NCBI RefSeq assembly: GCF_009768885.1
Contig: NZ_WSQA01000005.1
Span: forward strand, 248,001-312,000
Origin: Sphingobacterium humi
GTDB taxonomy: Bacteria > Bacteroidota > Bacteroidia > Sphingobacteriales > Sphingobacteriaceae
Direction: 5' to 3'
Length of the DNA: 64,000 nt
Part shown: piece after piece, positions 33,501-43,600 of the stretch
How the letters are laid out: the number at the start of each line of letters is the position of its first letter
Position numbering within the stretch: position 1 is the first letter of the stretch
Made by a program: the position numbers and the translations under genes
Notes under the pieces: generated by a model
The model's input: the letters and a program-made list of their open reading frames with translations, nothing else
Told to the model about the DNA's origin: nothing
Databases searched by the model: none

Positions 33501-33556
33501 ATGATCATTTTAAACAGGATTTTAAATCGAGTACACAAAGAGCAATAGGGAGGTAG
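30542..33556 (+). CDS. hsdR: Type I restriction endonuclease subunit HsdR
   Basis: The motor and cleavage subunit: 1004 residues. A PD-(D/E)xK nuclease domain with Asp163 and E177-x-K179 (EIDMVLF...IELKNP) is followed by a superfamily 2 helicase with Walker A SAGSGKS (G327-K330), DEAH at 430-433, and FTATP. Motifs V/VI (LSRLNRS) and a helical C-terminal domain for assembly with HsdM complete it. It looks intact. It is transcribed with the S subunit and the three intervening genes, and the KAP gene starts one base after its stop. Confidence 0.96.
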   Translation: MTTKYNEQALESLIEKYLTGYTLEELKDKSLSVGSLYESDEHYLSGKGYYIGSTLDFDKRYALDTVRFWDFLEKTQSKELAKLQVSSDWKLKILERFDRKVKKDGVLKLLKKGLEVDNAYFNLFYEAPSASSAHSIRENFEANQFSITRQVRYSAVNTGEEIDMVLFVNGIPLVTIELKNPWTGQTAAVQGIKQYKFTRDASQPLLQFGRCLVHFAVDTDEVYMTTKLQGKDTFFLPFNKGANFGKGNPVNPNGHKTAYLWQEIFEKNQLAQIIQHYMLLEGKDKDPLSKKYYIFPRYHQLDVVRRLIADVNQKGLGETYLIQHSAGSGKSNSITWTAFQLIEIEDAEGKPMFDSVIVVTDRRILDRQLRENIKSFSDVKNIVAPAYSSSDLKQALESGKRIIITTIQKFPHVLDGIDSMNDKRFGVIIDEAHSSQGGSAADKMNQVLGTMEANEEGEVDAQDLIVRAMQARKMRKNASYFAFTATPKNSTLERFGAKQMDKSYKPFHLYSMKQAIEEGFILDVISNYTTYKSYYQLHKSIEDNPEFNTKKAQSKLKGFVEKDPRTIRAKAEIMLDHFMQHVFYKKTLDNKAKAMVVTQSIESAIRYYKTLNELLREKGSPFKIIIAFSGAKSVDGIEYTEAIMNGFPDSETKDEFDKNDYRILVVANKFLTGFDQPKLTTMYVDKKLQGVLCVQALSRLNRSAPKLGKKTENLFVLDFFNDSADIKSSFDPFYTSTSLSSETDVNVLHDLKDALDESAVYEWGEVEEFNTKFFKGVSADELSPIIDYSAQRFNNDLELNEEEKADLKIKAKHFVKVYGQLAAIITFENMNWEKLFWFLKFLIPKMKVKQREEDLLDELLESVDLSTYGIERVRLNEKLSLDDSESELDPNNANPRGAHDPGEKAELDSIIREFNERWFANWDATPDDKRLFFQTFLEKIQQHPDYESKYLNNHDNYTRDIAYNKILDQVALQMRKVQLDFAKQWLDDHFKQDFKSSTQRAIGR

Positions 33557-33557
33557 T

Positions 33558-35423
33558 ATGGATACAGAATATTTAGGTAAGGTAATCCTTCTATTTATAA
33601 ACTATGGTCTTATATTTATTTTATTATTTATCGGAATAAGAGAATTAAGACGTAACTATGAATTTCGTGAATTTTCAATTAGTAATTGTATTGAAGGTTT
33701 TTTGTTTGTTTTTTTGTTTACATTTTTATGGTTTGTAACACCTTTAAGTAGTCTATTTAATGAATATATAGTCGGTAAAGTCTTTGTTGATTTTAGAAAA
33801 AGTAGTTTACTACAAATTCTGTTTTTGTTGATATCTGTCTTATTAAGTTTCTTTTATTTAAAAAAATGGAAAGAAATTGTTAAGAATAATTATCATCTAA
33901 ATCTGAATCTTATAATTTTTGGATTAGGATTACTTTTTTTCTATTGGTATTATAGAATTGGTTTTGGATTTGCTGGGTATGATTATTTTTCAGTTTGGGA
34001 TGATCATAGAGAGGTGTTGAAAATTCTTGATGTTCCAGTTGTAGGATTTTCGATATTTCTTTTGTTATTTTTAATCCATTCTTTATTTAAACGAGATTAT
34101 AAAGTAAATTATGAGGATAATATCGTTGCAGATATTCCACTTAAAAATAAAGAAGACGATGAATATGAAAGAAGAGACTTTTATGCCAAATTACTCAAGC
34201 ATATTGCTGAAAATCATGTTAACCAATATAAATCGGTTAACATAGCGATTGTAAATAGTTGGGGTGAAGGAAAATCTTCATTTCTTAATTTTTTAAAAAA
34301 TGATCTTGAAAAAGATAGTAATACCATTGTTATAGAATTTAATCCATGGCATTCAACATCATCTAATTTTACATTTGATTTTTTTCAGACATTGGATGAA
34401 GGTATATCAAAGTATATACATACAGGTTCTTTGATAAGAAACTACGCAAGAAGTTTATCGAGTATTGATGGTATTTTTAATATCACCAAATACTTACCTG
34501 CTTCCTGGGTCGGAGACAGATCTAATAAGGAATTTTACGATAACATAAATGATTTAGTTCAAAGACTTGGTAGAAGAATCGTTATTATTATAGATGATTT
34601 AGACAGGTTAGATAATAAGGAAGTTATAAATGCATTGCAAGTTATCCGAAATTCCGCAGGTTTTTCTAATTGTATGTTTATAGTACCTTTTGATAAATCT
34701 TATGTGTTAAATTCCTTAAAGGTTAATAGGATTTATAAACCCGAGGAATATATTAAGAAAATATTTGATGTTGAGTTGGCTCTTCCTCCCATTTCTAAAC
34801 TTTATATTCAAAAAATGATTTTTGAATATTTATGGAAGAACTTTACTGATAAAATTAATATTACAGAGATTGATGAAAATAACTTAAAGGATCAGTTAGA
34901 TCGATTGATATTTACAGTAAATCATTTTGGTGTCACAACTAGATCCGGTAATAGTTTAAAGTATTATATTGTTAGTAAAAATCTTACTAAGATTATAAAA
35001 AACAAGCGAGATCTGATTCGTTTTTCAAATAGTTTGATGAGTATTTACACTTATACAAATTCGATTGTTTATTTGCCAGATCTTTTGATTTTGGAAATAA
35101 TAAAATACATAGATATTGAAGTATATAAAAGGATTTTTGTTAGCCAAGATTTTTTTGAAATAGAAATGGAGGGACTTGTTTCTAAACTAGTGCTTAATAT
35201 GTGTGAATCTGAGAATGAAAAAAGTAATAAGGATTGTTTTTCAATAAGGCATAATATATATAAACATGATTTAAGAGAATTGTTAGAAGCTCTATTTACT
35301 GAACCTGATTTTGGTGATTTTAATCATATCAATACAATAGTTAATCCTCAAAATTTTTTAAATTATATTGAATTTAGAAGTGTGGGTATTACACAAAACG
35401 AAATCGATAGTTTATTTGAATAA
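33558..35423 (+). CDS. Membrane KAP-family P-loop NTPase
   Basis: 621 residues. The N-terminus has four or five hydrophobic transmembrane segments (about residues 9-27, 45-66, 77-95, 113-132 and 155-176). After ~30 polar residues comes a KAP-type P-loop domain with Walker A NSWGEGKSS (K239), VIEFNPWHS, Walker B IIIDDLDRL (D346-D349) and later ALQVIRNSAG, the KAP signature. KAP NTPases are named after Kidins220/ARMS and PifA, and PifA is the F-plasmid phage-exclusion protein. Location directly after hsdR, with a 298-residue partner, suggests a membrane-linked defence module. Confidence 0.85.
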   Translation: MDTEYLGKVILLFINYGLIFILLFIGIRELRRNYEFREFSISNCIEGFLFVFLFTFLWFVTPLSSLFNEYIVGKVFVDFRKSSLLQILFLLISVLLSFFYLKKWKEIVKNNYHLNLNLIIFGLGLLFFYWYYRIGFGFAGYDYFSVWDDHREVLKILDVPVVGFSIFLLLFLIHSLFKRDYKVNYEDNIVADIPLKNKEDDEYERRDFYAKLLKHIAENHVNQYKSVNIAIVNSWGEGKSSFLNFLKNDLEKDSNTIVIEFNPWHSTSSNFTFDFFQTLDEGISKYIHTGSLIRNYARSLSSIDGIFNITKYLPASWVGDRSNKEFYDNINDLVQRLGRRIVIIIDDLDRLDNKEVINALQVIRNSAGFSNCMFIVPFDKSYVLNSLKVNRIYKPEEYIKKIFDVELALPPISKLYIQKMIFEYLWKNFTDKINITEIDENNLKDQLDRLIFTVNHFGVTTRSGNSLKYYIVSKNLTKIIKNKRDLIRFSNSLMSIYTYTNSIVYLPDLLILEIIKYIDIEVYKRIFVSQDFFEIEMEGLVSKLVLNMCESENEKSNKDCFSIRHNIYKHDLRELLEALFTEPDFGDFNHINTIVNPQNFLNYIEFRSVGITQNEIDSLFE

Positions 35424-35429
35424 TATAGT

Positions 35430-36326
35430 ATGAATAAGGAATTATTAGATAAATATATTAAAGAGAGAAAAGTAATTGAATTTCTAGAGAAATTGGAGTT
35501 ACAGGGTATTAATACTTATAATGATAAGTATATTAGGTTGTTAGAAATCCTTATCTATTTGATTAATAATGTAAATGATAGAGATTTTGTAACAATTCAA
35601 CAATATCTATTCAAAACTATTTACAAAGTTAAAGGGGACTTGTTTAATTCTGAGGAGAGGATTGAAAGTTTTATTAAATTATTACGTAAAAATAGTAATC
35701 CAAATTATGACAACATTACATCATTTAATCAACGTTTTATTTTAAACTTAGAAGACAATATCGAAGAATTAAATGGGGTTCATTTAAAAAGTTATTTAAA
35801 GAATGCTCTTTTAAGTTTTAATGAAGATTGCCTGCGTAAATTGATAAATAAGAATGCAGATTATAAATCAATTATTAATGTATTTTATTGTTGTGTAAAT
35901 GCGATGGAATTACCTGAAAGAAAAGTTATAATTAGTGATGAAGCAATTAAAACTTTTCTAGAATATATTGAAGTAAATCCAATCGAGTATTTAAGTCACT
36001 TTATAAGACCATATTATAGTCAAGGGCCTACCAAAGGAAGAGCTGAGTATTATTTGCATGTGGGAGAGCCATTTTTGAGTCAGATATTTATGAATGGGGA
36101 ATTTAAGAGTTTTTTAAATAGACAAGATAAAGAAAGTAAATTAGTTTCAGATATTGCTAATTTTTATAATTATATAAATAATCATCCAAGTAAAACTGAT
36201 AAAATTGTAATGATTTTTAGTAATGATAACACAGAGTCAGAGAACTTAAATAACCATTTAAAACTTGAAAGTGATGCGCATGTTTGGGTACGTCCAGGTT
36301 GTCGTCCTACTGACTATAAAGAGTAA
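35430..36326 (+). CDS. Partner protein of KAP NTPase, unknown
   Basis: 298 residues starting 6 bases after the KAP gene. It is helical and Lys/Asn-rich, without signal or membrane segments. The C-terminal end has a distinct motif (HLKLESDAHVWVRPGCRPTDYKE) that could be functional. No family recognised. The tight spacing and same strand make it the likely cofactor or effector of the KAP ATPase. Confidence 0.6.
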   Translation: MNKELLDKYIKERKVIEFLEKLELQGINTYNDKYIRLLEILIYLINNVNDRDFVTIQQYLFKTIYKVKGDLFNSEERIESFIKLLRKNSNPNYDNITSFNQRFILNLEDNIEELNGVHLKSYLKNALLSFNEDCLRKLINKNADYKSIINVFYCCVNAMELPERKVIISDEAIKTFLEYIEVNPIEYLSHFIRPYYSQGPTKGRAEYYLHVGEPFLSQIFMNGEFKSFLNRQDKESKLVSDIANFYNYINNHPSKTDKIVMIFSNDNTESENLNNHLKLESDAHVWVRPGCRPTDYKE

Positions 36327-36701
36327 ACATAAACAGTATATTCAAATGACATATTAAAGAGGACGACTTTCCAGACAATAAAATATCATAATTTTGACTA
36401 TTATTTGTATTTATTTTAAAATAAACAACTGATAATCAGTATTGAATACTTTTTGTATCGAAATGAATAAATAAACTTATTATTTAAAAGTCATAATTAT
36501 GCATTCTAAAGCATATTGCACTGTGCTTTTCTTATTAAGCTAATAAGTCTAAAACAATTCCCTCAAATTTATTTCCGTTTTATTCTAAGCCCTAAATACT
36601 GCATAAATAATAGCCAAGCCATTAAAAATACTTCTTTCTATTTTAACTATCACTAATTAATACAAATACATTTGTGAAAAATAAATTAATTAGCAAATAG
36701 C
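36327..36701. other. Gene-free AT-rich region at the right edge of the island
   Basis: 375 bases, very AT-rich. I see no gene or tRNA. A TTTGTATCG stretch at 36452-36460 matches the first 9 bases of the attachment repeat, but only 12 of 17 overall. It probably marks the end of the foreign DNA, since the following genes are more typical of the core. Confidence 0.4.
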
Positions 36702-37151
36702 ATGAATAGATTTAATTATTCCATCTTTTTTACATGCATCATTCTCCTGTTTAGTAGCTCCTGCAAAAAACTTGATGGTTTAGCTACTCCTCCGGATTTT
36801 GATGCAGGTCCGCATATATTTAGCACCGCAGTTAAAGACACTGTTTTGATTTCGAAGAATGATCAACGTTGGTGGTTTGAAAGAATTACAGTTGATGGTT
36901 TTGAAGACTATGATTTAGAAAAAAACAATAAACTTACATGCTATAGGAGGGATGCAAAGCCATCTGCTGATAGCCCGCTAGGTGAAGTCTATAAATATGA
37001 AAGTGTTTGGTTTACCGTAGAAAAATTAGATGAAAGGCGTATTAAAATTTCGCTGAAAGAAAATAAAGAAGGTGTCGTTAGAACTTTTACTTTTTCTGCA
37101 TCTGTGGGTAATGCAAATAGGAAAGTAACTATAGTTCAAAATCAAAAGTAA
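36702..37151 (+). CDS. Putative lipoprotein
   Basis: 149 residues with a lipoprotein signal peptide (SIFFTCIILLFSSSCKKLDG; Cys about residue 21). The mature part is beta-rich, and its closing section (RRIKISLKENKEGVVRTFTFSASVGNANRKVTIVQ) resembles the end of a BACON-type carbohydrate-associated Ig-like domain. A short hairpin (37177-37199) lies downstream. Outer-membrane or surface anchored; function unknown. Confidence 0.65.
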   Translation: MNRFNYSIFFTCIILLFSSSCKKLDGLATPPDFDAGPHIFSTAVKDTVLISKNDQRWWFERITVDGFEDYDLEKNNKLTCYRRDAKPSADSPLGEVYKYESVWFTVEKLDERRIKISLKENKEGVVRTFTFSASVGNANRKVTIVQNQK

Positions 37152-37176
37152 GTACTGCAAATTTTAACAATCAAGC

Positions 37177-37199
37177 CCTTCCAATTTAATTCTGGAAGG
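37177..37199. terminator. Hairpin between convergent genes
   Basis: CCTTCCA (37177-37183) pairs with TGGAAGG (37193-37199) around a 9-base loop, between the convergent lipoprotein and reductase genes. Without a strong T run on either strand it is a modest terminator. Confidence 0.45.
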
Positions 37200-37210
37200 A
37201 ATTAATCCCT

Positions 37211-37831
37211 TTACCGCTTCAGCAGCTCATACCTGATATGCGTTGTGAGTTCCGAGGGGATTACTTCCAGAATTTTCAAGGTATACAAGGAATGATCTAT
37301 TCCTTCAAAGAGTCGAATTCCTTTTCCTAAAAACACGGGCGCAATATGGATAAAAAACTCATCCACCAATCCGGCGTTTAAGAACTGCTGTATCGTATTG
37401 GCGCCACCTTGGATTCGGATATCTTTTCCTTCGGCAGATTGTTTGGCTTTTTCCAAGGCACTTTCTACACCATCATTAATAAAATAAAAAGTGGTGGAGC
37501 CATGTTGTTTCCAGGGTTTTCTTTTTTCATGGGTCAGTACAAAGACATCAGCTTTGTATAAATCTTCAGGCCAGGCAAGCTCACCTTCTTCGAACATGCG
37601 TTTTCCCATAATATAGGCACCGGTGCGGTCAATGGTTTCCCGGATTAGCGCTCCATCAGGACCATCGTTTTTGTTATTTTCAACACCTAGGTAATCCCAA
37701 AAAGCTTTTTGTTGAAACATCCAGCTGTGGATCTTCTCCGAAACACCGCCCATTGGATTCAGAGGGCTTCTATTGATGCCCGCGAAATAGCCATCCAAGG
37801 ATATGGCACTATCAAAAATAATATTACTCAT
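37211..37831 (-). CDS. RibD C-terminal domain / dihydrofolate-reductase-like protein (copy 2)
   Basis: 206 residues of the DHFR/RibD-C fold: FDSAISLDGYFAG at the start, GAYIMGKRMFEEGE, DVFVLTH, the NADPH-binding IRIQGGANTIQQFLNAGLVDEF, and IAPVFLGKGIRLF. These stand-alone reductases have mostly unknown substrates. It is close in sequence to the gene at 37831, whose stop overlaps this start (TGATG), so the pair is a tandem duplication translated together. Confidence 0.88.
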   Translation of the reverse strand: MSNIIFDSAISLDGYFAGINRSPLNPMGGVSEKIHSWMFQQKAFWDYLGVENNKNDGPDGALIRETIDRTGAYIMGKRMFEEGELAWPEDLYKADVFVLTHEKRKPWKQHGSTTFYFINDGVESALEKAKQSAEGKDIRIQGGANTIQQFLNAGLVDEFFIHIAPVFLGKGIRLFEGIDHSLYTLKILEVIPSELTTHIRYELLKR

Positions 37832-38472
37832 CAGAGTCTTGTAGATGTATTTTTGTTTTTGTTTAAGGTATATCGAATATGCGTTGTTAGTTCAGAAGGG
37901 ATTACTTCCATAATTTCTAAGGTATACACGTTTGGATCTATGCTGTCAAATAATCGGATGCCATTTTCTATAAATACAGGTGCAATATGGACGAACAACT
38001 CATCGACTAACCCGGCATTTAAGAACTGTTGCACTACGTTGGCTCCTCCAAAGATACGAATATCCTTGCCTTGTGCTGCTAGTTTTGCTTTTTCTAACGC
38101 ACTTTCAATGCCGTCATTTATAAAGTAGAAGGTGGTGTTGCCTTCTTGTTTCCACGGGGCTCTAATTTCATGGGTCAGCACAAAAACGTCTGTTTTATAC
38201 ATATTTGTTGGCCAACTGACTTCTCCCTCCTCAAACATCCGCTTGCCCATAATAAAAGCACCGGTTCGGTTGTTGGTATGAAGAATAAGCTCACCTTCGG
38301 GGCCATCTGTTTCCGTTGTTTCAATATTTAGGTAATCCCAGAATGCTTTTTGCGTAAGCATCCAGCCATGTATTTTTCCAAATACACCCCCCATAGGATT
38401 GTTTGGGCCTCTATTGGTTCCTGCACAATATCCGTCCAGAGAGATGGCGCAGTCCACAATAATTTTGCTCAT
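37831..38472 (-). CDS. RibD C-terminal domain / dihydrofolate-reductase-like protein (copy 1)
   Basis: 213 residues, first gene of the leftward pair. Motifs correspond one for one with copy 2: DCAISLDGYCAG, GAFIMGKRMFEEGE, DVFVLTH, IRIFGGANVVQQFLNAGLVDEL. The last 10 residues are an extra polar tail (KNKNTSTRL). Its 253-base upstream region is shared with the divergent sigma-factor gene. Confidence 0.88.
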   Translation of the reverse strand: MSKIIVDCAISLDGYCAGTNRGPNNPMGGVFGKIHGWMLTQKAFWDYLNIETTETDGPEGELILHTNNRTGAFIMGKRMFEEGEVSWPTNMYKTDVFVLTHEIRAPWKQEGNTTFYFINDGIESALEKAKLAAQGKDIRIFGGANVVQQFLNAGLVDELFVHIAPVFIENGIRLFDSIDPNVYTLEIMEVIPSELTTHIRYTLNKNKNTSTRL

Positions 38473-38725
38473 TGCAATAGTTTATATTTAGTATAAAAAG
38501 AAAGTAGGTAATAAAAGCTTCGGCGAAATAAGCACCTATGATGCACATAGTCGATTTGTTACATCAGTTTCCCATATTCAAATTTAATAAAAAACAGTTA
38601 TAACAATTTCTTTATTTTTTATTAGTAAATATAATTTGGTTTTAAGTTATTTTAATTTTAATTGATTTAATCATATTGTTTTATATCGTTAATTGATTAC
38701 ATTAGGTTAACATAAGCATAAGAAT

Positions 38726-39292
38726 GTGAGATACAGTGAATTAACGGAGGATGAATTAATTGGTTTATTACAAGCAAGTAATAAGCTTGCCTATACGGAG
38801 ATTTATAACCGATATGCTGCACTTGTTTATTCTTTTACTTATCGTAGAACAGAGGAAAGGCAGGAGGCACAGGATATTGTGCATGAAGTATTTTTATTTT
38901 TATGGGAAAGGCGAGATACCTTGTTGATAAATAAAGGGATTTTACCATTTATGTACACTGTTGTACGGAATAAAATTCTCAATAGAATAAAACATCAAAA
39001 AGTCTCAGCACGCTATATTGATAGTTTCCAACAATTTTTAGATTCGACAGAGGATAATGCAGATCATTTACTGCGATTCCATGAATTGAATGAATTAATA
39101 GAACGTGAAGTAGCCGCTTTACCTGTGAAAATGCGGCAAGTTTTCGAACTCAGTCGAAAGACTGGTTATAGCCGTAAAGATATTGCTGAAAAGATGCAGG
39201 TATCTGAGGAAACGGTTAAAAGCCATATGCACCATGCGCTCAAAATTCTCAAACAAAAGTTGGGTGGATTATTTTTTTTACTTTTCTTTTAA
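38726..39292 (+). CDS. ECF-type RNA polymerase sigma factor
   Basis: 188 residues. Region 2 (YNRYAALVYSFTYRR..EERQEAQDIVHEVFLFLW) and region 4 (LPVKMRQVFELSRKTGYSRKDIAEKMQVSEETVKSH) are clear. The start is a GTG at 38726, since the overlapping ATG is followed at once by a stop. It precedes FecR, SusC and SusD genes, the usual order of a cell-surface signalling unit in which substrate binding by SusC releases the sigma factor via FecR. It probably controls the 39.3-49.4 kb locus. Confidence 0.92.
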   Translation: MRYSELTEDELIGLLQASNKLAYTEIYNRYAALVYSFTYRRTEERQEAQDIVHEVFLFLWERRDTLLINKGILPFMYTVVRNKILNRIKHQKVSARYIDSFQQFLDSTEDNADHLLRFHELNELIEREVAALPVKMRQVFELSRKTGYSRKDIAEKMQVSEETVKSHMHHALKILKQKLGGLFFLLFF

Positions 39293-39344
39293 CCCCTAGC
39301 GTTTTTTAAGTTGTCATATAGGTAATAAACCCGAATGACAATCC

Positions 39345-40505
39345 ATGACGCAGAAACAAGCGAAACAGATAATTGAAAATTGGCAAGCTGGTCTTTCTTC
39401 TGACGAAGAGATTAAGTTGCTTGAAGATTGGTTGCTTTATTCCAATTTAAGAGAGCTGGACTTACCTGAAAAAGAATTGCAGCAAGAGTTACAGCTTATC
39501 CATGATAAATTATTTCCTATTAAACAGATTTCTCCACTTAAAAGGATGCTTCCTTATGCGGCAGCCATCCTATTGATTGGCCTGACTGGCCTATGGTTTG
39601 CCAAGGAGACGATTTGGCAAGATAAGGACAAGGATTTTATAGAAATTTCATGGGAAAATAGTGGGATAAAGGCTGCTAGTCCTCAAGCCACCCTTACCCT
39701 GTCAGATGGGAAAACACTTCAATTAAGCTCGGAACATGATGGTATAAAAATGGGAGAGGATATCACTTATGCTGATGGGCAATTTCTTACGACCTCGTCA
39801 GATCCTAATTTAGATAAAAACAGAGAAAATCATCTTTTAAAGTTATCCACACCGCGTGGCGGAATTTATCAGTTGGAATTGTCTGATGGAACCAAAGTTT
39901 GGTTAAATGCTGCTAGTGAAATAACTTATTCATCCAAAATAAACCAACAAAAAAGGGAAATCTTTTTATCAGGTGAAGCTTTTTTTGAAGTAAAACCTTT
40001 AAAGGATAAGGATGGTCAAAAAGTTCCATTTATCATCCATACTTCGTCTCAAAAGATTGAAGTTGTAGGAACTTCCTTTAATGTTTTTTCTTACAGCGAT
40101 GAAGAAATCTCTAAAACAACATTGATAGAAGGGCTTGTAGATGTTGCTGCAATAGGCTTTCAGGGGAAGAAACGATTAAGTCCAGGAAGGCAAGCAGTCA
40201 TAAAATCCAAAGAAGGTGAAATCCTAATTCGTGACGTGAATACGGTTCATGAAATGGGTTGGAAAAACAGCACGTTCGACTTTGATGATGAACCTTTGCA
40301 CATGATCATGCGCAAAATTAGTAGATGGTATAATGTTGATGTTCATTTCTTGTCAGACGTAAATCAACAAGAACGGTTTGGCGGAAGTTTTCCTAGGACA
40401 GCAAACATTCAAGATGTATTAAGAAAAATAGAACTTACCGGAGATATAAAATTCAAAATTGAAGGGGGAAATAACAAAGAAAGGAGGATAATCGTTATGA
40501 AATAA
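39345..40505 (+). CDS. FecR-family anti-sigma factor
   Basis: 386 residues. The N-terminal ~65 residues are the cytoplasmic sigma-binding part, residues ~67-86 are one membrane segment (LPYAAAILLIGLTGLWF), and the periplasmic FecR domain starts near 165 (STPRGGIYQLELSDGTKVWLNAASE, given as its span). A C-terminal DUF4974-like domain (DDEPLHMIMRKISRWYNVDV) is present near 310-385. It pairs with the sigma factor 52 bases upstream and with the STN domain of the SusC protein downstream. Full length and intact. Confidence 0.92.
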   Translation: MTQKQAKQIIENWQAGLSSDEEIKLLEDWLLYSNLRELDLPEKELQQELQLIHDKLFPIKQISPLKRMLPYAAAILLIGLTGLWFAKETIWQDKDKDFIEISWENSGIKAASPQATLTLSDGKTLQLSSEHDGIKMGEDITYADGQFLTTSSDPNLDKNRENHLLKLSTPRGGIYQLELSDGTKVWLNAASEITYSSKINQQKREIFLSGEAFFEVKPLKDKDGQKVPFIIHTSSQKIEVVGTSFNVFSYSDEEISKTTLIEGLVDVAAIGFQGKKRLSPGRQAVIKSKEGEILIRDVNTVHEMGWKNSTFDFDDEPLHMIMRKISRWYNVDVHFLSDVNQQERFGGSFPRTANIQDVLRKIELTGDIKFKIEGGNNKERRIIVMK

Positions 40506-40698
40506 TACAGATTAATTTATTTCCATGATTTTATCCTACAAAAAAAAGTACCGGAAATGTTCGTAGCATCCCCAGTACCAAAGTAGTTTAATAAAAAACC
40601 AGTAACCAGTTTTTATTGAAACCTAACAAACTTAGGTAAAATCCAAGTGTTGAACAAGGATTTTTCTGAGCAACTTAGGTTGTAAGTCTGTTAAAACC
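40506..40698 (+). promoter_or_regulatory. Leader region of the SusC operon
   Basis: 193 bases without a gene. AACCTAACAAACTTAGG and a later CAACTTAGGTTG form imperfect inverted repeats near 40620-40685, upstream of the SusC start; this may be the promoter or operator recognised with the ECF factor. No clear box was identified. Confidence 0.3.
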
Positions 40699-43600
40699 AT
40701 GAAAATTATGAAACAACCAATGGCTTGCTGTATACGGCGAAATTGCGTTATACCAAGTCAACTTATCCTAATACTCAGGATTATGAAATTAACAATATTC
40801 ATTTTATCTGTGTTTTTTCTACATGTGACAGCAAAAGATGGTTATGCCCAAAAAATCAACCTGAGGAAGGGAGAAATTACCTGGAAGACATTTTTCGCTG
40901 AAATCGAAGGTCAAACGCCTTATACAGTTTTTTATAAACTGAAGGACCTGCAGCAATCACGCTCTTTATTGACAGTAGAGGAGGGGGCTATTGATTTAAA
41001 AGAAGCTCTGTCACGATATTTATCACCTCAAAATTTAAGCTATACGATTGATGGCAATACCATTGTTATAAAACGTTCGAAGGCTTTGCCTAGTACAAAT
41101 GTAAGGCAGATTGCTATGTCGAATTCAGGACTTCCTGAACGGCAGCAAGATTCTGTATCTGGACGTATTGTAGACCAACAAGGAAAGCCGTTGGAAGGAG
41201 TTACCATTCGAATTAAAGGAAAAGTTATGGCCACTAGCACAAATCGAAGTGGTTATTTTTTCCTATCAGATGTATACAAAGGTGATTACATCGATATCTC
41301 CCATGTAGGCTATGCTAGTAAAGAAATCTTAGCATCCCAAACGTTGGGAACCATTGTTTTGGAAACAGCGGTTTCATCCTTAAACGAAGTTTCTGTTTTA
41401 ATTAATACGGGTTATCAAACCATTAATAGAGAGCGTAGCGCTGGCTCTTTTTCGAAGCCAAATATGGCTGTTTTTCAAGATCGTACATTTTCAACAAATG
41501 TTTTACATCGATTGGATGGACTGATTCCAGGATTGACAATTAATCATTCTCCGGCTGCCAGCTCCAATCCTTTGTTAATTCGTGGACTTTCTTCCCTAAA
41601 TGCACGTAGAGCACCATTATATATTGTAGATGGTGTTCCTTTCGAAAACATTGAGGATTTAAATGCCAACGATATCGAAGATATCAATGTGCTGAAGGAT
41701 GCAACAGCTGCATCCATTTGGGGAGCCCGTGGTGCAAATGGGGTTATTGTACTTACAACCAAAACTGGCAAACCGAATGAAGCTTTTTCCCTCAATTATA
41801 ATGCATATGTACAATTACAAGGTAAGCCCATAATTGATTATTATCCTGTATTGAATGCTGCGGAATATATTCGTGCGGCAGAAGAGATTTTTAATCCTGT
41901 GCTTAACAACTGGAATAACTTGGCATCAAGACCCGTTGGAATGTTAGCTCCACACGAAGTAATTATGTATAACCAATATAGAGGGGTAATTACTGAAAGT
42001 AAAATGCGCCAGCAGTTGGATAGCCTTTCTGGATTAGATAACAGAGGTCAGATGCGGGATTTATGGTATAGAGATGCTGTTGTTTCCAATCAAACCTTAT
42101 CAGGAAGAGGGGGATGGAAGAATTATGGAATTTACGCTTCATTAACTTATGCGAACCAAAAAGATGCTACGCCGAAAAATAAGAATCAGAATTATAAATT
42201 AAATATCAGGCAAGATTTCAATTGGAAAGATCGGTTAAAGGTTCATCTTATTTCGGATTTAAATAGTAATAATGTGAACAGGATGAATCCATATACCCCT
42301 GACAATAGATTTATACCTTATGCGCTATTTAGAAATTCAGCAGGAGAGGACTTGTCTATGTCCTGGCTAATGCGTTCTGATTCTTTACAGAATTTATATC
42401 AAGATAAAAGCCGCATTAGTCTTGATTTTAATCCATTATATGATTTCGATAAAACAAGGGTCAATCAAGAAAGGCTGTATGCACGATTAAATGCTGGGAT
42501 AAAGCTGAAAATCATTAAAGGGTTAAATTTTGAAAGCACCTATGGATTGCTAAGAAGTGGACAAGAAGTGGTTACAATGCAAGATCAAGAGGCTTATACC
42601 ACACGTGCAGAAGTAGTTAATTTTACGGTAGCAGCTAGCACACCTGGCGGTGCTCCGACCTATTACTTACCAAATACTGGAGCGAAACGGACAACCTTCA
42701 ATATGAAAGAAAACCACTGGACTTTTCGAAATCAATTGGTATTGAATCAAGATTGGGACAATAGAAAACATGAAATCAATGGACTTGTTGGGATGGAAAG
42801 TCAACAACAGTCGACATGGTCTTCATCGAATGTGGTTCGTGGCTATAATGAGAAACTTATGACCTATGCCGTGATTGACTATAAAAGTCTCTCTTCAGCA
42901 GGAAATGGGGTAAGTAATCCGGTGATGCCAAATTCTTTTAGTAGAAGTACGTTGGTCGCAGATTTATTTAATGAAACAGAAGATATTTATCGGTTCTTAT
43001 CCTACTATGCAAATGCTTCATATACCTATAGCAGAAGGTATACCTTGAATGCTAGTTTCAGGATTGATGAGTCAAACTTGTTTGGTAAGGATCGTTCGGC
43101 GCAGAATAAGCCTGTTTGGAGTTTAGGTGTTGCATGGAATGTTGGCAGTGAAGCCTTTTTGAAAGAAGTACCTTGGGTTAACCAATTGTTTTTACGTGCA
43201 ACCTATGGTCTGGCAGGAAATTCACCGAATATAGGTACAGCGGCTTCCTATGATATTTTAATTGCAAGCAGGAATACTGTATTTCCAGGAGGTGACGGAC
43301 TTACCATCGGTACACCAGGTAATACTAAACTAAATTGGGAATCTACGCGGATAAGCAATATCGGAATGGATTTTAAGTTTTTCCAAAGTAAGTTGTTTGG
43401 ATCATTGGATTATTATCAGAAGCATACAGAAAATCTTATTGGTATGATGCCAGTAAATGCATTCACTGGATTTGCCAATATACCTGGAAACTTTGGGAGT
43501 ATGCGAAATCAAGGCGTAGAATTATCATTAGGAGCTTCGTTATTGGAAACGAAAGATTGGTATTGGAGTCTAGGACTTAATGCTGCATATAATAATAATA

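Noticed and set aside
4061..36326. One complete prophage
   Set aside because: No portal, major capsid, large terminase, lysis or tape-measure genes; only gp10-like and tail-like genes and terminase scraps.
36452..36460. TTTGTATCG as a third attachment repeat, which would make 22.3-36.5 kb a second tandem element
   Set aside because: Only the first 9 bases match; the full 17-base comparison gives about 12 of 17. In AT-rich DNA this can arise by chance, and no integrase lies in this part.
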